DNA from: Methylocaldum marinum
GTDB lineage: Bacteria; Pseudomonadota; Gammaproteobacteria; Methylococcales; Methylococcaceae
Direction of reading: 5' to 3'
Assembly: GCF_003584645.1 (NCBI RefSeq)
Contig: NZ_AP017928.1
Span: 3,386,395-3,450,394 of the forward strand
DNA: 64,000 bases
Shown here: piece after piece, positions 48,037 to 56,803 of the stretch
Layout: each line of letters begins with the position of its first letter
Position numbering within the stretch: the stretch's first letter is position 1
The notes under the pieces: model-generated
Databases searched by the model: none
What the model was told of the DNA's origin: nothing
The model's input: only the letters and a program-made list of their open reading frames with translations
Program-made: the position numbers and the translations under genes

Positions 48037-48621
48037 ATGCAGCGATGGGGATCAATCCCGCTAGCCGCCCTGCTGCTGGCGGGATGTACGCCGGGAACCA
48101 CCGTGGTTCTGGTTCCGGATGACGACGGCAAGGTCGGGCAACTGACCGTCGCCAGCGGCGGGAGCAGCCGGACGCTGGACCGATCCTCGGCCTATGTCGA
48201 GGTCACGGACCAAATATCGGACATCAAGCACATGGACGCCGCAAAAATGCAAGATCTGTTCGGCGTGGCGCTCGCGGCGGCGCCGCCGAAACCGCGAAGT
48301 TTTCTGCTTTATTTCAGGAAAGACTCCACCGACCTGCTGGCCGATTCCAAGGCCATGATCCCGAACATCGCCAAGGCGATCCGGTCGCGGCCTTTGGCCG
48401 AAGTCACCCTGATCGGCCACTCCGATCATGTGGGCAACAATGATTACAACGAACGCCTGTCGGCAGCGCGGGCACAGTCGGTGCGCACGCTGCTGCTGGA
48501 AGAAGATGTCGATCCGGAGGTCCTGGAAGTGAACAGCTACGGTTTCCGGGCGCCCCTGGTACCCGCCCCCGCGGGCGTGGAGGAACCCAGAAACCGCCGG
48601 GTGGAAGTCTTTCTGCGCTGA
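48037..48621 (+). CDS. OmpA-family lipoprotein
   Basis: The 194-residue product has a lipoprotein signal peptide with lipobox LLAGC (Cys17). The C-terminal OmpA domain lies at about 85-194, with 'LYFRKDSTDLLADSKAMIPN', LIGHSDHVGNNDYNERLSAA and NRRVEVFL, i.e. the peptidoglycan-binding signature. The part between is short and unassigned. It should be attached to a membrane by lipid and bind the cell wall. It lies between the FecR gene (4 bases) and the kinase gene (12 bases), so the three are a transcription unit and may form one envelope-sensing complex. Confidence 0.92.
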   Translation: MQRWGSIPLAALLLAGCTPGTTVVLVPDDDGKVGQLTVASGGSSRTLDRSSAYVEVTDQISDIKHMDAAKMQDLFGVALAAAPPKPRSFLLYFRKDSTDLLADSKAMIPNIAKAIRSRPLAEVTLIGHSDHVGNNDYNERLSAARAQSVRTLLLEEDVDPEVLEVNSYGFRAPLVPAPAGVEEPRNRRVEVFLR

Positions 48622-48633
48622 AGGCCGGCATCC

Positions 48634-51264
48634 GTGGATACAAACTCGGAAAAGCCATGCCAGACATTCGGCGAAACACCTGCCCGCATCGTACTGAGCG
48701 TGGGCTGCTTGGTCACCGGGCTCGCGGCATTGCTGCAGCTCGCCGGCTGGACGCTCTGGGCCCGGTTCGACAATTTCGTTTTCGACCACTTCGCTCGCTG
48801 GCACGCCGATGCGGCGGCGGCCGAACAGGCGGTGATCGTGGACATCGACGAAAATGCCCTGTCCGCGGTCGGCCAATGGCCATGGCCGCGTTATCACGTG
48901 GCGAGCCTCATCAAGACGATCAACGCGGCAGACCCTCGGGTCGTCGGTCTCGACATCCTGTTCCCGGAACAGGATCGAACCTCGCTGACCACCTTGCGGG
49001 AAAGCTTTCGGCGGGACTTTGATCTGGCGCTGAATTTCAGCGGGGTCCCGCCGGGACTGGAGGATAATGACGGTTATCTGGGCGCGGTGCTTGCCGAAAG
49101 CAAAGCCGTCGGCTCGATTTTCTTTTACCCGAATCTGCGCAACACGGAACCGCCGTGCGTTTTGTCCCCGGTTCGATTGCACGGCGAGCGCGAGCTTATA
49201 GCCCCCCCGGAAGGCAAAGGCGTGCTCTGCAACATCCCCAAGGTACACGCGGGCCTTGGCGGTTCCGGCTTTATCAACGCCGCCGCCGATGCCGACGGCT
49301 ATCTGCGCCGTCTGCCCATGCTGTACGCTTACCAGGGGCAACTCTATCCCAGCTTCACATTGGCTCTGCTGCTGCGGATGGCGGATACCGATACGGTTCG
49401 GGTCGAGTCCGATGCCATCGGCCCGCTATTGCGGGTGGCAGGCTTTTCCGTTCCGGTGGACAAGCAGGGTGCGGCCCTGTTGCGTTTCCAGGCCCCGGCT
49501 CAAGCCCGGCGCCGAGTTTCCGCTCTCGATATTCTCCGGGCGGATGCTGTACCGGGAGATTTGGCGGGGAAGGTCATCTTGCTCGGGTCAACCGCCGTCG
49601 GTCTGGCCGACCGGCATCGCAGCGCGGTCGAGCCGAACTTATCGGGAACCGAAGCCAACGCCGTACTGATCGACAATATTCTGAACGGCGCTTTCTATCG
49701 GGAGCCGACATGGCAGCTCCGGTTTAGCCTGGGCGCCGTGTTGACGGCGGGCTTGTTGGCCGCGGTATTGTTTGCCTACTGCTCGGCCGTGCGGGCGACG
49801 CTCGGCGTAGTCCTGCTCGGCGGAACCTTTTGCACTCTCAGCCTCGGTCTGTTTGTCGCAAGCGGAGTCATTCTGCATGTGACGGCGCCTGTCTCGACTC
49901 TCGCCGTGGAATCGGGTGTACTCGCTTTTCTGCTTTACCGCCGGCACGAACGAATCGCGACGGCGTCTCGCCGCGCCCGGGACAGAGCCGTGGCGGCCAA
50001 CCGGGCCAAAAACGAATTTTTTGCCCATTTGAGTCACGAAATCCGCACTCCGCTGCACGGCATATTGACTGCCGCGAAACTGCTTCCGATGGATCGACTG
50101 GAGCCCAGAGAACAAGAATATGCGGCGATCATCCGAAACAGCGGCGAAACCTTGTTGACAATGCTCAACAATATGCTCGACCTGTCGAAAATCGAGGCCG
50201 GCAAACTGGACCTCGACGTGTCCGAATTCGAGCTCCCCAATCTCCTCGACGAAGTGGTTCGTCTGTTCCGGGTGCGCGCGGAAGCAAAAGATCTCCAATT
50301 TTTCTGCCGCCTGGATCCCGAAACGCCCGGCCGCATTCGAGGCGATGCTCGCTACCTGAAACAGATCCTGACCAATCTGATCGACAACGCCATCAAGTTC
50401 ACCGAACACGGCGAGGTGGTCTTGACGGTTTCACGCCGGCAGGAAGATGCCGCGTCGATCACGCTGCTTTTCAATGTCTCCGACACCGGTATCGGCATTC
50501 CACCGGAACAGTTGGACGAGATTTTTGCGCCGTTCGTGCAGGCCGATGCATCCCGGTCGCGAGAATATGGCGGCACCGGCCTAGGGCTAGCCATCAGCGC
50601 GCGCCTGGTCGAACTGATGGGCGGCAAGCATGGCGTGGTGAGCGAGCTCGAACAAGGCTCCCGCTTCTGGTTTACGGCCGTATTCGGTGCCGTTCAGGAA
50701 GCCCGGCCGGCCGGCGATATCCCCGCCGGATTGCCGGCCCCGCGCATGCCGGTAGCGCAGGGAAGCCCCGCAGAGAACGCATGCTTAGCCGAACGGCCCC
50801 TGCCCGCGCGGGTTTCGAAACATCAGCAAGCGGCACCGGAATTGCGCGACACGCCCGCCGACATGGACGATCCGCATCGCTTCCCACGTTCTTCTCACAG
50901 AATCCTGATCGCGGACGACAGCCCGGTCAACCGCACATTGATGCTCGCCCTGCTCCGCAACCTGGGTTACCGGGCCGATGCGGTCAGTAATGGCCTTACC
51001 TGCCTGGAAGCGCTGCGCAAAGGCCGTTACGATCTGGTTTTCATGGATTGCCTGATGCCCGAAATGGACGGCTACATGGCGACCCGCAATATCCGGGCAG
51101 GCGGACTGGGCGCTGCCAACAGCACCTTGCCCATTATCGCCCTGAGCGCCAACGCCGCGGCCGAGGAACAGACAAAGTGCATGGCGGCAGGGATGGACGG
51201 TTACCTGACAAAGCCGGTAGATACGGAGCAGCTCAAGCAGATACTGGCGATCTATCTGGAGTGA
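48634..51264 (+). CDS. CHASE2-domain hybrid histidine kinase
   Basis: The 876-residue protein uses a GTG start at 48634. A first membrane helix (about 20-45) precedes an extracytoplasmic CHASE2 domain (about 50-345; VIVDIDENALSAVGQWPWPR, FPEQDRTSL, GKVILLGSTAVGLADRH). Three more helices follow (about 365-435). The HisKA domain contains His468 in AHLSHEIRTPLHGI. The ATPase domain shows NLIDNAIKF, DTGIGIPPEQLDEIF and GGTGLGLAIS. A C-terminal receiver (about 755-875) has Asp805 in LVFMDCLMPEMDG. Phosphate would pass from His468 to Asp805, to His79 of the Hpt protein, to Asp55 of the GGDEF regulator. It is the last gene of the cluster. Confidence 0.94.
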   Translation: MDTNSEKPCQTFGETPARIVLSVGCLVTGLAALLQLAGWTLWARFDNFVFDHFARWHADAAAAEQAVIVDIDENALSAVGQWPWPRYHVASLIKTINAADPRVVGLDILFPEQDRTSLTTLRESFRRDFDLALNFSGVPPGLEDNDGYLGAVLAESKAVGSIFFYPNLRNTEPPCVLSPVRLHGERELIAPPEGKGVLCNIPKVHAGLGGSGFINAAADADGYLRRLPMLYAYQGQLYPSFTLALLLRMADTDTVRVESDAIGPLLRVAGFSVPVDKQGAALLRFQAPAQARRRVSALDILRADAVPGDLAGKVILLGSTAVGLADRHRSAVEPNLSGTEANAVLIDNILNGAFYREPTWQLRFSLGAVLTAGLLAAVLFAYCSAVRATLGVVLLGGTFCTLSLGLFVASGVILHVTAPVSTLAVESGVLAFLLYRRHERIATASRRARDRAVAANRAKNEFFAHLSHEIRTPLHGILTAAKLLPMDRLEPREQEYAAIIRNSGETLLTMLNNMLDLSKIEAGKLDLDVSEFELPNLLDEVVRLFRVRAEAKDLQFFCRLDPETPGRIRGDARYLKQILTNLIDNAIKFTEHGEVVLTVSRRQEDAASITLLFNVSDTGIGIPPEQLDEIFAPFVQADASRSREYGGTGLGLAISARLVELMGGKHGVVSELEQGSRFWFTAVFGAVQEARPAGDIPAGLPAPRMPVAQGSPAENACLAERPLPARVSKHQQAAPELRDTPADMDDPHRFPRSSHRILIADDSPVNRTLMLALLRNLGYRADAVSNGLTCLEALRKGRYDLVFMDCLMPEMDGYMATRNIRAGGLGAANSTLPIIALSANAAAEEQTKCMAAGMDGYLTKPVDTEQLKQILAIYLE

Positions 51265-51449
51265 GCTGAAGCGAGAGAGCGTAGTCTTACTGTGCGCAAA
51301 GAAAGTAAAGTTCTATTCGAATCGCCCTCACCCCGCCCCTCTCCAAGAGGGAGAGGCAGTGCTCCTGACTTTACTTTCTTAACCATTGGTATTTCAAAAT
51401 GATGCTTCGATAGCGGCTTGGCGATCCTAGAGATAAGGGGATCGCGAGT

Positions 51450-51452
<3 letters not shown>
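51262..51452. repeat. short dispersed repeat with nested 82-bp element
   Basis: The outer parts (51262-51298 and 51381-51452) match the uninterrupted copy at 44694-44777, including GATGCTTCGATAGCGGCTT and CTAGAGATAAGGGGATCGCG. The inner 51299-51380 is a separate element with 12-bp inverted ends. The pair of loci shows insertion of the inner element into the outer one. Confidence 0.75.
51299..51380. mobile_element. MITE-like element with 12-bp terminal inverted repeats, copy 1
   Basis: Perfect inverted ends AAGAAAGTAAAG (51299-51310) and CTTTACTTTCTT (51369-51380) enclose 58 bases. The inside holds a CTCTCCAAGAGGGAGAG hairpin and ATTCGAATCGCCCTCACCCC. A related longer element, with the inside in opposite orientation, is at 56343-56496. 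No transposase is encoded, so mobilisation would need one elsewhere. Confidence 0.7.
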
Positions 51453-52534
<1,082 letters not shown>

Positions 52535-52668
52535 CTACGCAACGGGCTTGGTGTCCCAAGGGCGGGAACGGCATCCAGTCGCTCAAACCTGGAGCGCCCT
52601 CCAGGCCTGGGGTGACCGGTCGGGAGTCTTCTCCAACCCCTTCCGAACCACACGGAATTCATAATACA

Positions 52669-52690
52669 AGGTCGGGAATCCTTTCCCGAC
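52669..52690. repeat. diverged REP-like palindromic unit
   Basis: AGGTCGGGAATCCTTTCCCG marks a variant unit in which compensating changes on both arms (GGGAA against TTCCC) keep the stem. It sits exactly at the 5' break of the following truncated gene. Confidence 0.7.
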
Positions 52691-53236
52691 GAATTCTTTG
52701 GCCCAACCGCTGCACTGTCCGGCGCATCCTCGATCAACAGCGTCACCTTGCATTTGGTGTTGGGACAGGTCGCCGGCTCCGGCGGCTGCGGCGGGGGATG
52801 CAGCGCCGACACCACCCCGCGCGTCATCAAGCTGCACAAGGTCACGAGCGGGATGTGGGGAGAAGGCTCGACCGGGAACGGTTACACGACGATAGGCGGG
52901 ACCGGCGGAGGATTTTCCGCGAACACCGGAGACGCGACTTGGAATGCCTACTACCATTCATCGCCGACCTGGAGCAATGCCGGAGGCGATTACAGCAGCA
53001 CGGTCAGCGCCTCGACGACCGTCAGCCAAACGGTCAACACCAGCTATTCCTGGTCGCACTCGAACATGGTGAGCGACGTGCAGGCGTGGCTGAACAGCCC
53101 TTCCACCAACTACGGCTGGATCCTCGTCAACGACGACGAGTCGTCACAGAAAACTTTCCGCGCCTTCTACAGCAAGGAGGCCGAGGCGAACTCGGTCGGG
53201 ACGGGTCCCATACTGGAGATTGACTACACGCCTTGA
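52691..53236 (+). pseudogene. 5'-truncated DNRLRE-domain protein gene
   Basis: The frame reads TAALSGASSINSVTLHLVLG near its start, then KLHKVTSGMWGEGST, SYSWSHSNMVSDVQAWLNSP and GWILVNDDESSQKTFRAFYS, ending EIDYTP. This is the later part of a DNRLRE domain (a beta-rich surface-protein module). The N-terminus, including any signal peptide, is missing: coding sense is lost at a REP-like unit at 52669-52690. A start within 52748-52860 would give about 130-160 residues without export signal. I therefore treat it as a remnant, though a short protein could still be made. Confidence 0.65.
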
Positions 53237-53512
53237 TGGGGCCGGTAACGGGCGGCGTTGGTAGCGTCCGTTCATCCCGATCCCGCCCCGCCGGCCAGGC
53301 GTTTTCCACCTTGGGGACTCAAACCCGGCGCCACAACGAGGCTAAAGGAAACTCGGTGTTCCGGTTGTTCGCAAAGTTGGGTCGAGAAGCGGACGGTCCA
53401 GGTAACTTTGCTCCGGTTCAATAATGAAGAAAGGCCATATGGCCCGGATTCCCGGTCGAACCGGTCGAGGAGGCATCACGGCAGGATGCCTCATCTGCCA
53501 CGCGACTCGTCC
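53237..53512. other. gap between the DNRLRE remnant and the third repeat copy
   Basis: No gene or clear structure is seen. Short open frames are Arg/Gly/Pro-rich and lack domain signals. Confidence 0.4.
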
Positions 53513-53662
53513 TATTGATCAGACCTGTCAATACCAGGAGGGTATTTACAGGCCACCGCTCAGGCCGATGCACGCCCGGCCCGGGCTCACGCGGCTTGTT
53601 GCCGCGCCGGGGCGTCCCTGCCCCAGATTAACCCGGCCTATATATTTACAGGCCAGGTTACT
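53513..53662. repeat. about 150-bp intergenic repeat, copy 3 (inverted)
   Basis: This copy matches the reverse complement of 3561-3710. It abuts formate dehydrogenase: the TAG stop of that minus-strand gene (53663-53661) overlaps the edge of the element, which reads TAGTAACCTGGCCTGTAAAT on that strand. The strong internal hairpins could end or protect the formate dehydrogenase transcript. Confidence 0.8.
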
Positions 53663-54869
53663 AAGCGACAGTCGTCTTGAACTTGGCGGCTTCTTCCGAA
53701 CCGCCGGTGGCGTTGCCCTTGCTGTAGGAGTGGGCGCCGACCCCGGCCAGTTGCCCGCCTTGCACCACCAGGTATTCGTTACGGATCGGGCGGCCTTCGA
53801 AATAGCACTCCAGGATTTCGCGAACGCCCGCGGCATACCGCGTCTGCGCCGACAGACTGGTGCCGGAGATATGCGGCGTCATGCCGTGATGCGGCATGGT
53901 GCGCCAGGGATGGTCGTTGGCAGGCGGTTGCGGAAACCAGACGTCGCCGGCGTACCCCGCCAGGTGGCCGCTTTCCAGCGCCGCGGCGATCGCATCGCGG
54001 TCGCACAGCTTGCCGCGTGCGGTGTTGACCAGATAGGTGCCGCGTTTGAAGAACTTGAGCGTCTCGGCGTTGATCATGTGCTCGGTTTCCGGATGTAGCG
54101 GACAGTTCAAGGTCACCACGTCACACACTTTGGCCAGACTTTCCAGGCTGGCGTGATAGGTCAGGCTAAGTTCCTGCTCGACCGCTTCCGGTAAGCGATG
54201 GCGATCCATATAGTGCAGCTTGACGTCGAAAGGCTTCAGCAAGCGCAACACGCGCAGGCCGATGCGGCCCGCCGCCACCGTGCCGACGCTCATGGCCTCC
54301 AGGTCATAGGAGCGCGAAACGCAATCGGCGATGTTCCAGCCACCCTTAAGCACCCACTGGTGGGAGGGAATGAAATTGCGCACCAGGATCAGAATCGACA
54401 TCACCACGTGCTCCGCCACGCTGTTGCTGTTGCAATAGGTGACTTCGGCCACGGTGATATTGCGTTCCATCGCGGCCTGCAAATCGGTGTGGTCGGAACC
54501 GATACCGGCGGTAACGATCATCTTGAGTTTTTTCGCCTTGGCGATGCGTTCGGCGGTCATGTAGGCCGGCCAGAACGGTTGGGAAATGACGATCTCCGCG
54601 TCGGGCAGTTCCCGGTCCAGCACGCTGTCGGCGCCGTCCTTGCTGGACGTGACCACGAGCTGATGGCCGTTGGCTTCCAGGTACTTGCGCAGGCCCAGTT
54701 CGCCGGAAACGCTGCCCAGCAAGGCGCCGGGCTTGAAGTCGATCGCCTTGGGGGTCGGTAAGGTTTGTCCGTCCGGGTAACGCTCCGGCTGCGGACAATC
54801 GTCCCGCGCGTAGGATTTCGGATAACCATCGACCGGATCGTCATACAGCACGCAAACGACTTTTGCCAT
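53661..54869 (-). CDS. fdh: NAD-dependent formate dehydrogenase
   Basis: The 402-residue enzyme oxidises formate to CO2 with NAD+, the last step of C1 dissimilation. It is a D-2-hydroxyacid dehydrogenase-fold protein of the metal-free type known from Pseudomonas sp. 101. Active-site residues are all present at positions one higher than in that enzyme: Phe99 (QPFW), Asn147 (YCNSNS), Arg285 (NTARGK), Gln314 and His333 (TPHISG). The nucleotide loop GTVAAGRIG is followed by Asp222 (YMDRHR), indicating NAD rather than NADP. GGAG precedes the ATG at 54869. A LysR regulator gene ends 134 bases upstream on the same strand. A repeat touches the stop codon. The family identity is very secure. Confidence 0.97.
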   Translation of the reverse strand: MAKVVCVLYDDPVDGYPKSYARDDCPQPERYPDGQTLPTPKAIDFKPGALLGSVSGELGLRKYLEANGHQLVVTSSKDGADSVLDRELPDAEIVISQPFWPAYMTAERIAKAKKLKMIVTAGIGSDHTDLQAAMERNITVAEVTYCNSNSVAEHVVMSILILVRNFIPSHQWVLKGGWNIADCVSRSYDLEAMSVGTVAAGRIGLRVLRLLKPFDVKLHYMDRHRLPEAVEQELSLTYHASLESLAKVCDVVTLNCPLHPETEHMINAETLKFFKRGTYLVNTARGKLCDRDAIAAALESGHLAGYAGDVWFPQPPANDHPWRTMPHHGMTPHISGTSLSAQTRYAAGVREILECYFEGRPIRNEYLVVQGGQLAGVGAHSYSKGNATGGSEEAAKFKTTVA

Positions 54870-55003
54870 TTTTCTCCACCTTGCTTGAATGTTGTTAGGG
54901 GGTGGGTTCGGCCGGAGCGCCGCCCGAACCCGGTAATTCCCGGCCAGGTGGTCGGTATTGTCTAGTTAGGCTCGCGGCAGGGCCAATCGTTTGCGTCTAT
55001 GGG

Positions 55004-55921
55004 TCAATTCATGGCGTTTATCAGGGCATCGAGACGGGCCTGCAAGTCGAGTCGGGCCGCGATGTTCCAGGCGGACTCTTGCACCGGCGGCATGGGGTCA
55101 TGAAAGCGTGAAATGAAGCCGATGGATCTCGATAGTTCAGGATTCACGGGGATCGCGGTGACCTCCTGACGCATCTCGAACAGGCTCAGGAGGCTGTGGG
55201 GAACCACGCTGTACAACCCGGCGCAGCGGACATGGGCGTACAGGGCCAACACCGAGTCGGTTTCCAGCACCACCCGCGGCGATACGCCGGCCTCCCGGAA
55301 GGCGGCGTCGATGAGGCGGCGGTTCTGCATATTCGGTGTCAGCAGACAGAGCGGGAGTTCGGCGATGTCGGCCCAGGTCGGTTTGCCGGTGGCCACAGGG
55401 AGGTCAGGATCGCGGGCCAACAGCACATGCCGCTCCCGATACAGGGACAATGTCCGGAAGCCCTTGAGACGGGGATCGTCCAGATAGGTCAAACCCAGAT
55501 CGAGTTCAAACCGATCGAGTTGGCGAATCAAGTCCTCAGCGCAAAGCGATAGCAACTGGATGGCCACGCCGGGACATTCCGCCTGGTAAGGCCCCGTGAA
55601 CTGGGGGGTCACTGCCAGGGTCGTCGGAATCGCCCCGATCCGTAAGGTGCCGGTGATTTGCCGGCTGCACAGCGCCGCTTCCTGCCGCATGCCTTCCCAG
55701 TCCCGCGCCAGAATTCGCGCCCATTGCAGCAGCCGCTCGCCTTCCGGCGTAAAGCCCTGGAACCGCTGGCCGCGCCGGACAATGACGACACCCAACTCTT
55801 CCTCCAAATGCTGTATGGCGGTCGACAAGGCCGGTTGAGACACATTGCAGATTTCCGCTGCACGACCAAAATGGCCGGTTTTGGCCAGCGCGATCAAGTA
55901 ATGGACTTGACGGATAAACAT
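55004..55921 (-). CDS. LysR-family transcriptional regulator
   Basis: The 305-residue product starts at the ATG at 55921, where the winged helix-turn-helix begins at once (MFIRQVHYLIALAKTGHFGR then AAEICNVSQPALSTAIQHLE). The open frame upstream adds 35 residues without domain sense and is rejected. The substrate-binding domain lies at about 90-300 (GTLRIGAIPTTLAVTPQFTG, LDLGLTYLDDPRLKGF). It is encoded upstream of formate dehydrogenase in the same direction, so it may regulate that gene, possibly in response to formate or another C1 metabolite. The inducer cannot be read from sequence. Length is typical. Confidence 0.9.
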   Translation of the reverse strand: MFIRQVHYLIALAKTGHFGRAAEICNVSQPALSTAIQHLEEELGVVIVRRGQRFQGFTPEGERLLQWARILARDWEGMRQEAALCSRQITGTLRIGAIPTTLAVTPQFTGPYQAECPGVAIQLLSLCAEDLIRQLDRFELDLGLTYLDDPRLKGFRTLSLYRERHVLLARDPDLPVATGKPTWADIAELPLCLLTPNMQNRRLIDAAFREAGVSPRVVLETDSVLALYAHVRCAGLYSVVPHSLLSLFEMRQEVTAIPVNPELSRSIGFISRFHDPMPPVQESAWNIAARLDLQARLDALINAMN

Positions 55922-56803
55922 GAAGATCACTGCTGCGCGGTTGAATGTGGAACACGGCATCCATTCCCCGAAAGCGGTCGCTTGAAGACCGCTTCCAAAA
56001 CACGGTGACAGTCCCATTGCTTGCAAAAACTATCGAACGATCAAATGCCTTCCCGCCGGCCGGGAGTTTAAGTTCATCGATGGCACTGAAAGGGTGCGTT
56101 GTGCAACAAATAGGCACATCGTTCGTGCGGTCTTTATCTGCACGGAAGGCTCCTGGGGCGAAATGTCCGCCCAAAACCTTGAACTCACGCAAAAAAAACC
56201 AAACCAGTCACAACTGGTATACATCCTGCTTTAGTTTCGTTATAACTTACACTATACATCGATAACAAAGCCCGAGCGAAACATCTCCAGCCGGCCGAAC
56301 ATACGGCGGCGGTTTCCGCTTTGCAGCGCATTACTAATGGTCAAGAAAGTAAAGCCACAAGAGCCCCCTCTCCCTCTGGGACAAATCGGCAGGACTGCCG
56401 ATTTGCACGCGTGAGCGCCGCTTGCGGCTCCGCACAGGGAATGTGCGGAGTGACTGGGCTGGGGTGAGGGCGATTCGAATAGGGCTTTACTTTCTTTACG
56501 CACATTAAAAGGTCATTCCGATGCAGGTCAGAAAGCAATCATGAGACCCGGTACGCAAATCCGACCGCCTTCATTGCGAAAGTCGTTATATATCATTTTT
56601 TACAGCGATATGAGGCGAACGAATCCAGCGGCATCGGTAAACATCGGCGGTCGGAGCGCCTCCCGCACCGTGTACACCGGCGTCAGGACATTTCGCGCCT
56701 CCTTTGCAAGGAGACTCTTCCGCAGGGTTATGTCCGGTTTCGTTTGTCCGGATAACAGCATCGAACCGAACTCAGGAATGGGCAATCCGAAAGGCCGTCG
56801 CCC
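55922..56803. other. 882-base gap between LysR and the receptor cluster
   Basis: The gap separates minus-strand LysR from the plus-strand receptor genes and should contain both promoters; AT-rich stretches lie at 56215-56275 and 56580-56620. A MITE-like element is at 56343-56496. A small hairpin CTCCTTTGCAAGGAG is at 56699-56713, about 90 bases before the receptor start. No cobalamin riboswitch or Fur box could be recognised with confidence. Confidence 0.4.
56343..56496. mobile_element. MITE-like element with 12-bp terminal inverted repeats, copy 2
   Basis: The same perfect ends AAGAAAGTAAAG (56343-56354) and CTTTACTTTCTT (56485-56496) as at 51299-51380 enclose 130 bases. The shared GAGGGCGATTCGAAT segment is in inverse orientation relative to copy 1, and the inside includes an AAATCGGCAG/CTGCCGATTT palindrome. 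No coding capacity. Confidence 0.75.

Noticed and set aside
56560..56803. Cobalamin riboswitch upstream of the receptor pair
   Set aside because: No recognisable B12-box sequence was found; only a small unrelated hairpin is present.
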